From Chondrosia reniformis (lineage: Eukaryota > Porifera > Demospongiae > Chondrillida > Chondrillidae): a stretch of DNA of 64,000 bases. Under the pieces are notes generated by a model. It had not been told where the DNA came from. It worked only from the letters and a program-made list of their open reading frames with translations, and searched no databases. The DNA is taken from positions 4,216,001-4,280,000 of the forward strand of contig OX359194.1 in the NCBI GenBank assembly GCA_947172415.1, written 5' to 3'. Position 1 is the stretch's first letter, and each line of letters begins with the position of its first letter. Positions 1 through 12,000 of the stretch are shown piece by piece. A program made the translations under genes and the position numbers.

Positions 1-720
1 GCTTAGCGGAGGGGTTCTACGTGTGTCTAAAGTTGTTCGAGTGCGACTTGACAGAGGCGTTCTAAGTCTGTCTAAAGTTGTTCGAGTGTACCTTAGCAGA
101 GGCGTTCTAAGTCTGTCTGAAGTTGTTCGAGTGTATAGCTTAGCAGAGGGGTTCTAAGTGTGTCTAAAGTTGTTCGAGTTTAGCTTAGCCGAGGCGTTCT
201 AAGCGTGTCTAAAGTGGGACGAGTGTAGCTTAGCAGAGGGGTTCTACGTGTGTCTAAAGTTTTTAGAGTGTGACTTGACAGAGGCGTTCTAAGTCTGTCT
301 AAAGTTGTTCGAGTGTACCTTAGCAGAGGCGTTCTAAGTCTGTCTGAAGTTGTTCGAGTGTATAGCTTAGCAGAGGGGTTCTAAGTCTGTCTAAAGTTGT
401 TCGAGTGTACCTTAGCAGAGGCATTCTAAGTCTGTCTAAAGTTGTTCGAGTGTATAGCTTCACAGAGGTGTTCTAAGTCTGTCTAAAGTTGTTCGGGTGT
501 AACTTGACAGAGGCGTTCTAAGTCTGTCTAAAGTTGTTCTAGTGTAGCTTAGCAGAGGAGTTCTAAGTGTGTCTAAAGGTTATGAGTGTAGCTAACTTTG
601 CTGAGGAGTTTTAAGTCTATCTAAGTTGTATGAGTGTAGCTTGACAGAAGTGTTCTACGTGTGTCTAAGGTTGTACAAGTGTAGCGTACAGAAGCATTCT
701 ACCTGTGTCTGATGTTGTCT
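1..720. repeat. 45-bp minisatellite array, block 1
   Basis: Tandem units of about 45 bp built round the words GCAGAGG, GTTCTAAG, GTCTAAAG and TTGTTCGAGTG, with many point differences and some decay after about 560. The array runs off the left edge. No coding function is implied: 45 is a multiple of 3, so open frames arise by chance. A second block of the same repeat is at 3030-3463. Confidence 0.9.
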
Positions 721-1107
721 GTAATTATAGCACTACAACTGTAACTTATCTCATTGTACAAATTGTGTAGTCGATTATCGTCTTTACTCAACCCTTTTTT
801 AACTGCATGTGACATAAAAAGTCCTGCAATGGATTTGATCTCATGCTCGTGAAAGAGAGTTGATTAGACATTAAACAACCTTTAAATTAATATTGGTTAA
901 TCGTCTTGATTATCTTTTATTTTCCCGAATCAGGTTAATTAATGAATAATAAATTACATAAACAGTGCATGTATATGTTTATAGTTCTACTGGAAGAAAA
1001 TGTTCCCGCCTCCAGAAACATTTATTGAATGGAACGTCTAAAGGAAAAAAAGAGAAAAATCATTAATTTTTTATTTTACATATATTATACATTCAAGTGC
1101 ATGTTGT
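721..1107. other. unique AT-rich sequence
   Basis: Non-repetitive AT-rich DNA after the decaying end of the 45-bp array. I see no gene, terminal inverted repeat or structured RNA in it. Confidence 0.5.
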
Positions 1108-1571
1108 TTACCATTGAACCCTTCCCCTGTCTACCCACATTGCTTTTGGGGGAGTTGCATCTTTTGCACCTCCCCCTGAAGCCAAAGTTGTAGAACCTGC
1201 ATCTACACATGGAAAAGAGGTTATAATAACATACACAAAAAACTGCTTAAGACACATCTTACGTGTTACATGTCCACCCTTTCTTGCCTGCCTTCTTTTG
1301 TGTTTGAGGGCGGGGAACTGGGTGACAGGGTGGGGTGGTGGAGGTAGTGGGTGTAGTGCTTGGAAGGGGGGGGGTAAGTTATTGGGAGTAGTGTTGCTTG
1401 GAGGTGGAGGATTGTTGGATGTGATAGGTGTAATGTTCGGTGGGGGTGGTGTATTGGTGAGGGTGGTGGGAGTAGGGTTGGGTGGGGGTGGTGAAGTGGT
1501 GGGGGTGGTGGGGTTGATGTTTGGTTGGGGGGTTGGGTTTATGCTTTCTTCAAGCAAGAGTGCATCGTCCT
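1108..1571 (-). other. possible proline-rich exon over a G/T-rich tract
   Basis: The plus strand has a strongly G/T-biased tract (about 1330-1530). The minus strand is open for 149 codons and would give a Pro/Thr/Asn-rich segment followed by a basic stretch (KHKRRQARKGG). The frame begins at TTG rather than ATG. It is preceded on the minus strand by an AT-rich stretch ending in TATAG at about 1572, which could be a splice acceptor, and GTAAGA near 1259-1264 could be a donor. I recognise no domain. It may equally be a low-complexity repeat that is open by composition. Confidence 0.2.
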
Positions 1572-1588
1572 ATAATATATTTAAATAG

Positions 1589-2939
1589 AAAACGGGATCT
1601 AAACGATATTTACATAATCGTAACAGAATACCAATACCATAGAAACTACAATATCTCAAGCGGTTAGAGGCTTACCTACAGCTAGGGTATATGAAGACAT
1701 TCCTGTTGCAATGATATACGCTGTACAAGGATATATGTCCGTATTACGGAATATTGAGGTGTCTATAAATCAGACGTTACTTAAATACGTACGTCTACGG
1801 GCAACAATCGGGACCTTATATTTGTGTCCGCATAATCGCGATGTCCGCATTTCAGAGAGTCCCGTATAAGGGGTTACACTGTATTCTTCAATAAATTCGT
1901 ATGCACATGTTATACACTTCCTTTCGTTAAAATTCTTACCAATTAATAAAATAAACTTGATAATAATTTATTTTGTTTAGTTTACGTACGCCTACGGGTG
2001 GTATAGTTTACGTGTCGCTAAAACAGGGCAGAGTGAGTCCGCCATTCTTTATTTAGAGGAATATCGTCCGGTATATCATGCAAGAAATGAAACTCACTAC
2101 TTCCATCGTATCCATTCTTGTGTTCGCAAGCGTCTGAAATTCTTATCGCACAGCTGGAATCTGGTCCAACAGCCGAAGTTCGCTATAACGGCTGAAATTT
2201 GGCGTTTTAAGCGAGCATTTGGCGGTAACAATATTATCGATATCGCTATAACAATCTACGCTACAACGATGAACGTCGAAAAGTGGCTATTGCTTATAAC
2301 AGCGTTTTTCAACGCTACAGCTATCTATCACTCCCTTCGTGAACGCCAAACATCATCTCTAGTGAGTATATTGATTATCTTCTACTAAGCAATAACGCTT
2401 ATATGTATAAGTAGTAGACCTCCTATATTATATACGCGCTGCTTATACATTAACTGATAATAATTATGTAAAGACGATTTGGCCTTTGATCGCCGTCTCT
2501 AAACAAACAGTAGTGTACAATCCATATAAAGATTAATATTTACACTACTCCATGTCAAGAATCGGTGAACACAAAGACGTAGGGTGCTACACTGTAGAGT
2601 GAGGGAAACACATTATCAAATCAAGTTATAGGAGGCAGCCCCGTACTCGAGCTACTTGCTCATATTTCAGTATTAAGGCATCAAGCGTACGTTTCACCGG
2701 TTCCAATTCGTCGTTTAAAGTCCGTAAGTCTTTAAAACCTTGTACGCAGGCTTTACTTTGGTTTTCATCAGTTCAGTTTTCATCAGTGCCATTTTCATCA
2801 GTGACGCTAGTGAAGAGAAAGCTAATTAAAGCTTAGAATAGTATGCCCAAGTTAGCCTAAGCGTTGGGCATTTCGTTTACAAGTATTTGAAGATGGAAGC
2901 CATATCAAAATTTAATTTGAAATACAGCATAGGGATTTC
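1589..2939. other. unique sequence with one pogo-like terminus
   Basis: No gene seen. Near 1862-1883 the motif GGGTTACACTG followed by TA resembles the right end of the pogo-like MITE at 32894-33332, suggesting a decayed DNA-transposon end. The partner end, perhaps near 1721, is too diverged to call. The rest, including 2000-2900, shows no recognisable element. Confidence 0.35.
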
Positions 2940-3029
2940 ACGGTGCCTCCAAATACAGACTTTTCTGTTAGTCCTATAGTCTTACGGCTCATGACTTCCC
3001 TCTACTAAAGTCTTACAGTACATTTAGGC
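2940..3029. repeat. 90-bp direct repeat, left copy
   Basis: Starts ACGGTGCCTCC and ends CATTTAGGC. A second copy of the same length with few differences is at 3464-3553. The pair brackets the second 45-bp minisatellite block exactly. Confidence 0.85.
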
Positions 3030-3463
3030 AGAGGGGTTCTACATTTGTCTAAAGTTGTTTGAGTGTAGCTTAGCAGAGGCGTTCTAAGTCTGTCTAAAGT
3101 TGTACGAGTGTAGCTTAGCAGAGGGGTTCTAAGTGTGTCTAAAATTATTCGAGTGTAGCTTAGCAGAGGGGTTCTACATTTGTCTAAAGTTATTCGAGTG
3201 TAGCTTAGCAGAGGCGTTCTAAGCGTGTCTAAAGTTGTTCGTGTGTAGCTTAGCAGAGGGGTTCTAAGTGTGTCCATAGAGTTGTTCGAGTGTAACTTGA
3301 CAGAGGCGTTCTAAGTCTGTCTTAAGTTGTTCGAGTGTAGCTTAGCAGAGGGATTCTAAGTCTGTTTAAAGTTGTTCGAGTGTAGCTTAGCAGAGGGATT
3401 CTAAGTTTGTCTAAAGTTGTACGAGTGTAGCTTAGCAGAGGGGTTCTACATTTGTCTAAAGTT
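3030..3463. repeat. 45-bp minisatellite array, block 2
   Basis: About ten units of the same 45-bp repeat as 1-720. Minus-strand reading gives a 15-residue repeat (LLSYTRTTLDKCRTP type), a by-product of the period being a multiple of 3 rather than evidence of a protein. Confidence 0.9.
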
Positions 3464-3553
3464 ACGGTGCCTCCAAATATACCCTTTTCTGTTAGTCTTA
3501 TAGTCTTACAGCTCATGACTTCCCTCTACTAAAGTCTTACAGTACATTTAGGC
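3464..3553. repeat. 90-bp direct repeat, right copy
   Basis: Near-identical to 2940-3029. After it, unique sequence resumes. Confidence 0.85.
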
Positions 3554-5343
3554 TGTAAGTTCACTTCTAACTTAAATTAGATTCCCGTGTTTACAAACAG
3601 GACAGTATTTGTTTATAAACTGTTTATAATAAACACTGTAATGTTTGATCATCTATTGATAATCATGCTAATCAGTAATAAGAAGCGTAGGGCAAAGACA
3701 TCGACGGCGCCTGCCAAATGAATACACTAGTCTTTTGCGCTCTGAAGGCCTTCTTTTGATTTTTAGCCATATTATATGATATCCTTAAATATGTCCGGCG
3801 CCGTACGTAATCATTTTGTCTTTGTTTAAGACAAATTACATCTATGCGTAGTAATACCTTTACTATAACGTTTAATATACTTTTTCAAATTATCTTATCA
3901 ATAAACAAGGGCAAATATTACAATGATAGTGATAAAGATGATGGTACTGTAAGGATGAGACAGTGACGTTTAATCATAGATTATGTATACTACGTAACGT
4001 TACGTAGTATAGATAATTAATCTATGGTTTAATATAGGCACAATTCCTTTGGTGACGTTCCCTTGCTATGCTAAGGACGGCTGGTACCAAAGTTTTTTAG
4101 CTACGTGAATGAAAAGAAAAGCTTACCCCTTTGTGTGAAACTCTTTGGATATGATTTAGGGATGAACAATCACCAGTGTCCACCTCCCAAAACCTTAAAG
4201 TACCATCATCTGAACCTACAGAAATGTATACTTAGCTGTCGGTCTGTGAATGCTGACACCAATTTTCAGCTGCACATCTATCCATTCGAAAGAGTTGTAT
4301 TTCTTCATTCGGATTCCCTTCCTTTTCCTCCTACTTTCTTAAGCTGCTAAGATTTATCTTAAATTATTACTTAAATCCGACTTCTACTTAGGACGACTTC
4401 TACTTAGGAAAAGAACAATGACTATATCGGTATCCGCCAACGCGCGGCTGTCACCATGTTTGTTGAAATTTCGTTTTTGGGTACAGTGTTTCCGGGACGT
4501 ATGATGAGCTAAAGCGCTTTTATAAATGACTTGATACGTCAAATAGCCTTTGAAGAGGGATACTATAAAGGATTTCATATGATTCTCGTATATCAATATA
4601 GTGTAACGATATAGAACGATCGAGGTTGTTACGCTTCCAGTTGTAGAGAATAAGCTATAGATCGTTAGCAATGACGCCAAGCTTCTCAAACTGTCGATCG
4701 AAAGGCTACCTTGCTAGGTATTGTATTATTATTGATATATACAAAGAAGCGGAAGCGCGTAAATCGTTTATGTACCTGTAGTAGTAGCACCACAAAGTTT
4801 TTAAATGAATGCAGCATATCCCTAATAACAGATACATGTACTAAACGGACTCTAGTAGTTAATAGTAAGAGATAATAAAGTAGGCCATCCTTTTAGTACA
4901 CTTAGGAAAAACGCTTTAGATGGGTAACTTGTCCAGCAACTTTGTGTGTCTTTATCTTAGAACATGGGGTCTCCTGATATTAATCTATTTAAGTAGAGTT
5001 ACTCTCTGAACCCATTGTTACAATGTATATATCTCTCATTTGAATAATAAGAGAAATATATGCTTTTTAAATTATAGTAATGCAAAATGCGGTTCCAGAG
5101 AATGTACGCTGTCAAACACAAACAATAAAGTGTGTCTGAATGCAACTATCTTCACACCTCCAAAACTAAAATTTGGAAGCATAACAACCCTTGCTCACAT
5201 CACGTTATGCCATTTCCAATCAATTTAATAGTCTTATACACACCTATATAGTCTTATTATGCAATACTTAATTGCCTTCTGAAAACTTACTGACACCTTC
5301 CATATTTATTGGAATGTAGTCATTGACATACTTTATTTTACCG
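3554..5343. other. unique sequence, no gene seen
   Basis: AT-rich DNA with scattered short open frames (for example 4105-4350 plus and 4384-4689 minus) that match no family I know and show no domain. It contains the palindrome at 3986-4011 and no other structure that I can support. Confidence 0.45.
3986..4011. repeat. perfect 26-bp palindrome
   Basis: TATACTACGTAAC is followed immediately by its reverse complement, with no loop. The flanks are also partly inverted (CATAGATTA on the left, TAATTAATCTATG on the right), extending the imperfect symmetry to about 3972-4030. This may be a miniature hairpin element or a cruciform-prone site. Confidence 0.8.
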
Positions 5344-5917
5344 CAGTGGAACCTGTATAAGACAGTCAGCCTTGGGACCTGACCAACTGGCTCTTATACA
5401 GAGGTGGCCTGCTTATAGAGTTTGCATCAAATATAATTACAATATATAATAATATGGCGAAACAGTATAATTTCGAAGGTGGGGATGATCAACTCCTTCG
5501 CCTTCAAAATTGCCTGCACCTGCATTTGTCCACACTTAAAAGTGTCAGCGATCTTCCTCGTTCCAATGCCAAACAGTTTCATTTTTCTTCAGGAAGGGTG
5601 AGAGCATCGCCCTCTGTGAAGTGGCTGGGGGGATGGTTAACCGTGGCCTAGAAATTTCGTGCATGTACTGATTTTACGGATGCCTGGCCTACATAGAGAG
5701 GCTCAAGAACCTCTTTCCGTAGCAAAGAACTTTACTGACAAGTGTATTATTTTGTTTGTATTCGAGCAGTGGCCGTTTAACGTAATAGAGAGTGACCGTT
5801 ACTACAGGTTAATAATGCACACAAATTAATATGTATTCATTCGGGACTTCCCCTATAGTTACCGGCTTATACTAGGATACCGCCTAACACAGGTAACTGC
5901 TGACACAGGTTCCACTG
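5344..5917. mobile_element. pogo/Tigger-like MITE
   Basis: The left end CAGTGGAACCTGT is inverted at the right end (ACAGGTTCCACTG), and subterminal similarity extends inwards. CAGTGGAACC termini are characteristic of pogo/Tigger elements, and the Tigger at 42871 in this window starts the same way. TA follows the right end, but the left flank is CG, so the TA duplication is not intact. The 574-bp interior has no transposase. An open frame at 5454-5651 matches nothing I recognise. Confidence 0.75.
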
Positions 5918-6918
5918 TATATATATATATACATACATTTATAGCTTTTCCAAGGTATATAAATGAGTGAAAAACTGAATTTAGTTGCTTATGAAACTGC
6001 TTTTATGGTATGCACAGTGAAACCAGAACTGGCTGGCTGACAAATTAATTTTATTTACAAATTGCATGCTATCTTATTATTACATCCTTTTTATCCCATG
6101 CAGCAGGAATCATCCCAAAAAACAGAACATGAAAGAAACAGTAAGAAAAGTTGCACAGAACACAAGCCAACTAAGCCATCATTGATACCGTAAAGTGACA
6201 ATATTGCATGTATGTGTTTGTTTTATCTATAATTATGCAAGGCAATGTCTGGGCGCATAAATTTCTATTGCATTATTTAATTACAACATTTATAAAGCTC
6301 GACCACACCAACTTCAAGTACGTCACAATGAATTCCTTTTTCTAGCGTTGATAGTAAATTTGTTCGTAGAAGAATCGACGATAGTGGCAATAATGTTGAA
6401 GCAGCCATTTTTAAGTAAGTCGAAATCATCACTTCCATTTACTCTACAATATAGTTATTATTAGTCCAGAATCGTGCCGTCATGTGATTCTAGAAGGCTG
6501 TGAGTGGGGCAGCTGCTTAGAGGTGATGGGTGGGGCAGCTAGCTGCTCAAGCGGTGGTGCTATATAATCTTGATCGACAAGATCACATGCATAAAAAACG
6601 CTAATGTGTTTAGAGGCCAAATTTTTAATAATCACAGTAATTTTTTCACATGCATGCAATTGTACCTTTACGGTAAGTTGTTCTATTCTGTGTGACTGGG
6701 TTTTGTTGATAATCATTTCTATATATATTAGCTGCCTTTCTATTTTTTATTCCAGGCTATAGATGTCTGAAAAATGAACAATATACGGTACGTATGCATT
6801 CTAAGACTCCATTTGCATACATCTCAAATGAACAGACTGTCATGATAGGCACTATCTACAAACATAATTACACTCAGTCTGTCAATTCTTTGCTCTGTTT
6901 CTGGAGTCAAAGTAAATC
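5918..6918. other. unique sequence, no gene seen
   Basis: A short TA microsatellite (about 5918-5936) is followed by AT-rich unique DNA. Part of it may be the 5' flank or non-coding leader of the Helitron, but no terminus can be placed. Confidence 0.4.
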
Positions 6919-7150
6919 ACCCTGTGGCTGGGGTCGATTACCCTGTGGCTGGGGTTGCTCACCCTGTGGCTGGGGTCAATTACCCTGTGGCTGGGGTTGC
7001 TCACCCTGTGGCTGGGGTCAATTACCCTGTGGCTGGGGTTGCCCACCCTGTGGCTGGGGTTACTCACCCTGTGACTGGGGCTCTTCACCCTGTAGCTGGG
7101 ATCAATTACCCAGTAGCTGGGGTTGCTCACCCAATGCACATGGCTGGGTA
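6919..7150. repeat. 21-bp minisatellite (42-bp higher-order)
   Basis: Tandem repeats of CCCTGTGGCTGGGGT plus a 6-base variable part. Two variants (TCAATTA and TGCTCA types) alternate to give a 42-bp higher-order period. Since 21 is a multiple of 3, several frames on both strands stay open; these are shadows. The array lies just upstream of the Helitron reading frame. Confidence 0.9.
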
Positions 7151-7417
7151 GGTTTGCCCTGTTTAGTGTCATTTCCAAGTTATACATTTAACTTAACAGA
7201 CACAAATATTATTAACCATAAAGTAGTAGAGTACACTGTATTGAATGAAATAAGAATGGGCATTTTGTGTACCCTTTCTACTACTTATGGGTGTAACCAT
7301 GGGCATTACACTGCTAATTGGAAGGACTGTCATCCTAATTTAAGGAACTATTATTGTGAAATGGTGCAATTGTATAAGAAATGCATTCATCAAAATCATT
7401 TCTGACTTAGAAATTCA

Positions 7418-8014
7418 TTGGACCACTTGGCACGCAAAAGGAAACATTGTAAGCGTAACGTTTATTTAGCATGTGTGTTAAGCTTACTGTTATTGCTGGC
7501 CGGAGATGTTGAACTAAATCTGGGACCATATCACAATGATGAAATTTCCAGCCCTCCTGCATCGGCTGCTAAGTTGACTGATGATCAGAGTAAAAAAAAA
7601 AGAGCAGAGAGTGAAGCAAGGAGGTCTTCAAGACTATCAATGCTATCAACATATCAGAGAAAGTGTCTAGAAAATGAAACAGGAAAAGAATATTCTGCAA
7701 GGCTAGCAAAAATGTCTGAAAACCAAAGACTACGCCTACAGTGTGAAACAGAACAACAACGTTGTGTAAGACTGAGTAAATACTCTGAAAATCAAAAGAA
7801 GCGCTTAAAATCAGAAAGTGATGAGCAACATGAGGGGAGAGTTGCTAAACTTTCCGAAAATCAAAAGAAACGCTTAAAATCAGAAAGTGCTGAGCAACGT
7901 GAGGCCAGAGTTGCTACACTTTCCAAAAATCAAAAGAAACACTTAAAATCAGAAAGTGCTGAGCAACGTCAGGGTAGAGTTGCTAAGCTTTCTGAAAATC
8001 AAAAAAACGCTTAA
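7418..8014 (+). pseudogene. Helitron protein, N-terminal part (2A-like leader and 23-aa repeats)
   Basis: The frame follows an in-frame TGA (7403-7405) and has no ATG before about 7637; 7418 is a TTG, so the true start is unclear. It may lie upstream through the TGA or in a spliced exon. A basic segment is followed by a Leu-rich hydrophobic stretch and then GDVELNLGP (7502-7528). This resembles the 2A ribosome-skipping signature DxExNPGP, but the first Pro is Leu, which should abolish skipping. Then come 23-residue repeats (SENQKKRLKSESAEQREARV type), probably helical or coiled-coil and strongly basic. The frame breaks at the A7 run 8001-8007, one base short of the equivalent position in the preceding repeat, and continues in the next feature. 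Confidence 0.75.
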
Positions 8015-9021
8015 AATCAGAAAGTGCTGAGCAACGTGAGGCCAGAGTTGCTACACTTTCTGAGAATCAAAGGAAGCGTTTAAAGGCAGAAAGTGCTGAG
8101 CAACGTGAGGCCAGAGTTGCTACACTTTCTGAGAATCAAAGGAAGCGTTTAAAGGCAGAAAGTGCTGAGCAACATGAAGCCAGAGTTGCTACACTTCGTG
8201 AAAATCAAAAGAAGCGCTTAAAGTCACAAAGTATTGAAGAACGTCAAGCACGGCTTGCTACTCTCTCTGTAAATCGTAAGCAAAGGCTACTGTCAGAAAC
8301 AGATGAAAATCTGGAGTCAAGACTAAGTGGTATGAAGGAATGGAAAAAATCAAGAAGCGTAAAAGAATCTGAACAGGAGCGTACTCTAAGATTGAAGAGA
8401 GAAAAGGATCAAGCAAGATTAAGAATGCAGGCATTTAGAAAGCGAAAACAGGAATTGTTTACAAACCATGAGTCATTAGATGAATACCATGGAGTGCAAA
8501 AAACTGAAAATGTACAATGTGCCAGTGTTACTTCACAGGTAAATTTGGCTGTTGGAGATATAGATATTCTATCAAAAGAAGGACTACAAGGGGAACAAAT
8601 ATTGCTTTGCAACCATGCAGTTTTGTATGGTGCTGCTAAGCAAGATTGCATCTACCAAATGTCTGAAGAGAAAGACATGGAAGAGGATGCAGAAGTTACT
8701 GCTATTACAGTTTCAGAATCTGTTGTTACTGTACCAACACTTCAGATTGCATTGCCATCTAATCAAGGCAAAAAATTGAGAAATAATTTGCAAAAGTTTG
8801 AAAAAGTAATTCTGGAAGGGCCTACCCATAAATGTTATTCATGTGGAAAGTTGTGCTATAGACAGTTGGGTGCGACATTTAGCTTGGATGTTGCAGTTGA
8901 GTTACTTTCTACGATAAATGAATCAATTCAAGATAATATTAAAACTGTTTGGTTTTGTAACAGGTGTAAGAATTTGTTACAAAGAAAAAAATTCCAGCAG
9001 TGTCTCAGTTTAATAAAATGA
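8008..9021 (+). pseudogene. Helitron protein, middle part (repeats and zinc-finger-like region)
   Basis: This continues the upstream 23-residue repeats in a shifted frame, so the first ATG at 8332 is not a real start. About ten repeats span both parts. They are followed by a basic segment (KSRSVKESEQERTLRLKREK), an acidic linker, and a cysteine-rich region with CYSCGKLC and WFCNRCKN spaced as a zinc-binding pair. Such a Cys-rich segment precedes the Rep region in many animal Helitrons. A second A7 run (8985-8991) shifts the frame again: after a one-base correction the text reads on as KIPAVSQFNK into the next feature. The last ten or so codons before 9021 are therefore off-frame. Confidence 0.75.
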
Positions 9022-12000
9022 AAGTGGTGGACATCCCTTCAGTGTTAATGGGATTAAATACATTGGAGCAACGTTTGATTTCAAAGGCCACTGTTTTCAT
9101 GAAAATGGTGATATTACCAAGGGGTGGACAAAGGGCTGTCCGAGGGCAAGTGATTAACTTTCCTTCAAATGTTGACTCTGTCATTTCGGAACTCCCCCGT
9201 CTACCTAATGGGGAAGATATTGTTTACATTCAGCAGCCACAGTCACCAGAAAGTGAAGACAAAAGTAATGGGCCTGATAAAGCTTACCATTGCTGTCGGT
9301 ACTCTAGAGTTATGCAAGCATTGCAATGGCTAAAGCAGCATAACCCCTTGTATAGAGATGTCTCCATCAGCAACATATCAGAAGGTATGTTTGTTGATGG
9401 TGAAGAAGTCACCGAAGGTGAGAACAGCCGACAAGAAGAAAATCTTGAAATGGATGAAACTGGAATTGTCAGGTTGGATACTCTCCAGCCTAATGTAGTT
9501 GCTGTTGAATTGGTACAAGAACGTAAATCAATTGAACACCAGGTTCATGAGTTACAAAGAATAACAGCTACACCATTGAGCATATTTGAGGATCGGGATG
9601 ATCTTGAAGCAATGGCTTTTCCAACTTTATATCCTGATGGTGAAAATAGCTTTGGTAAAATCAGAGAGACCAAGGTTTCACCTCTACAGTATTTCCAAGC
9701 GAGATTGCTGAGTGCTGATACAAGATGGGCCTGTCATCCTTCATACATCTTTTGGGCATGCAACATTGTGGAAGCACTGAAGTTGCAGAGCAGCATTTCC
9801 ATCGCTATGAGAATGCGGTCTTTCAGAGTAAGCCACTTTGATAATAAGAATGACAATGAAACTGATGATAAGCGCTTACTCACAGCTGGATTGCTTAGAG
9901 GACCATTGGATGACAATCCCGAATTGCGTGAAAACTGTTACAGTTTCATGAAAGACATTCGTGGTACGCAAGCTTATTGGAACTCAGTGAAGATCCAATT
10001 ATTTGCTATGTTTCGCACTCTTGGTCCTCCCACATTTTTTATTACACTGAGTGCTGATGATAATAACTGGGTAGACTTGATGATAGTTCTAAGCAAAAGT
10101 CGGGGTCAAAATCTCTCAGAGGAAGAAGCAGCCAACCTGTCATCCAGTGAAAAAAGAAACCTGATGAGGTCCAATCCGGTGGTTACAGCTAGGCATTTTG
10201 CCCATCGTTTTCAGTCCTTTGTCAAGGAGGTCATTAAAGGATCTGGACAACCCATTGGCGAGGTGGTTGATTACTTTTGGAGAATTGAATTTCAGTTGAG
10301 GGGTTCCCCACATGTCCATTCTATGTGGTGGATAAAGGATGCTCCCAACCTAGACACAACAGTTGGAAGGCAGATTGCCCCACAGTACATTGATCGGTAT
10401 ATATCTGTGAACATACCAAATGAAGGTAGCAAGGATGAACAACTGCATTCTTTGGTAATGCACGTGCAGCAACACCATCATACAGTCACTTGCAAAAAGG
10501 CAACAAACAGACGTCCAAATGTGAAGGATTGTCGATTTGACTTTCCTCAGCCTCTCTCAGAGGTTACAAGGCTGAAAAACAATGACGATCCTGGAAACAA
10601 GTCCAGGTTTTATGTTCTGAAACGATCAGAAGGGGAGGAAAACTGCAATCCATACAATGCACACCTTCTAAAGGTTTGGAAGGCTAATATGGATATACAG
10701 TTGATTGGGTCTGTTTATGGGACAGCAGCATATGTTTGTTCATATATGTGCAAATCGGAAAGTGAGGAGGTTAGGAAAGCAATCCGGGATGCACTGGAAA
10801 GCTTGCCTCCTCGGGCTACAGCAAGAAAGCGCCTCTCAAAGGTTGGCAACACCATGTTGACACACCGTGAATTGAGTGCCCAGGAGGCAGCATATCGATT
10901 ATGTCATTTGCCTCTCAAGGAAAACTCCAGAAAAGTGGTTTTTGTTAACACCACCAAGCCAGAGAAGAGAACACGCTTGCTAAAATGTAAAGCTGAATTG
11001 CTTCAATTGGAGGATGATTCCACTGACATTTTTGCTCCTGGCATCTTTGATAGATATGCCTCACGACCAGACTCACAACACTTTGCCAACATGACGTTGG
11101 CTCACTTTGCCGTCTGGTATGATGTGGATGGATGTGATGGTTCCGTTGGAAGTGGATCAGGGCAGCCTCGTAGCCAACTGCAAAACAACTTGGGATGGGT
11201 GCGCCTTCGAAGGAAGCAAGCTTGCCTTCGAATACCAGTACAGACAGTAGAAAGTCATGGTGATGACTATTACTACAGTTTGCTGCTTCTTTACATTCCT
11301 TGGAGGAAGGAACCCGTGGATCTCCTACTACACCACTCTTCAGCAATGGAGGCTTTCATTGCAAGGGAGGGAGAAATGGTTGTTCTTAATGCAGAGAACC
11401 ACACTTTTGCAGACGAGGTGCAGAGGGCTGTTGTACAATTGCAAGCCTTGAAAGACGATGCTTATCAGGATGCAGTTGCACCTATGACACTCCAAGTTCA
11501 TCGAGAGGATGCTGCCAAACCTCCTGTAGAGGCTGAGGGTGGATTGATGAACCCTGAGAATTTTGCTGATCCTCATTACTTTCAGGATGACACTGAGGGT
11601 GCAGGAAATTTAGATGAAGGGATTATAAATGATGACGACAATGCCATTGGGGCAATGATTAGATGCACCCTTCCTGATGAGGTCTTTCGGCAACTAGTTG
11701 CAAACCTCAATACACAACAACGGGTTCCATTTGACATAGTTGTTCAGTACACTCGAGAATTACATAAGTACCAAATGAAGCTACGCCCAAAAGCTCCAGA
11801 AGCTTTTCATCTGTTTGTGACAGGTGGAGCGGGCACTGGTAAATCACACGTAATTAGAGCAATTAAAGAGCATTTGGAGCGCTCGGTCTCCAGTGGGCCA
11901 GACAAGCATGCATGCATCTTGATGGCACCTACAGGGGTTGCAGCTTTTAACGTTGGAGGCCTAACCATCCACAGAGCCCTGAGACTGCAAGTAGAGCATG

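Noticed and set aside
3005..3516. Minus-strand open frames with 15-residue repeats
   Set aside because: They are by-products of the 45-bp minisatellite, whose period is a multiple of three.
6794..7405. Open frames of Pro/Gly/Trp-rich repeats on both strands
   Set aside because: The 21-bp minisatellite keeps several frames open on both strands; nothing favours one as a real protein, apart from a possible in-frame link to the Helitron leader.
10945..11576. Minus-strand and alternative-frame open frames within the Helitron gene
   Set aside because: They overlap the well-supported Rep-helicase frame and have no domains.
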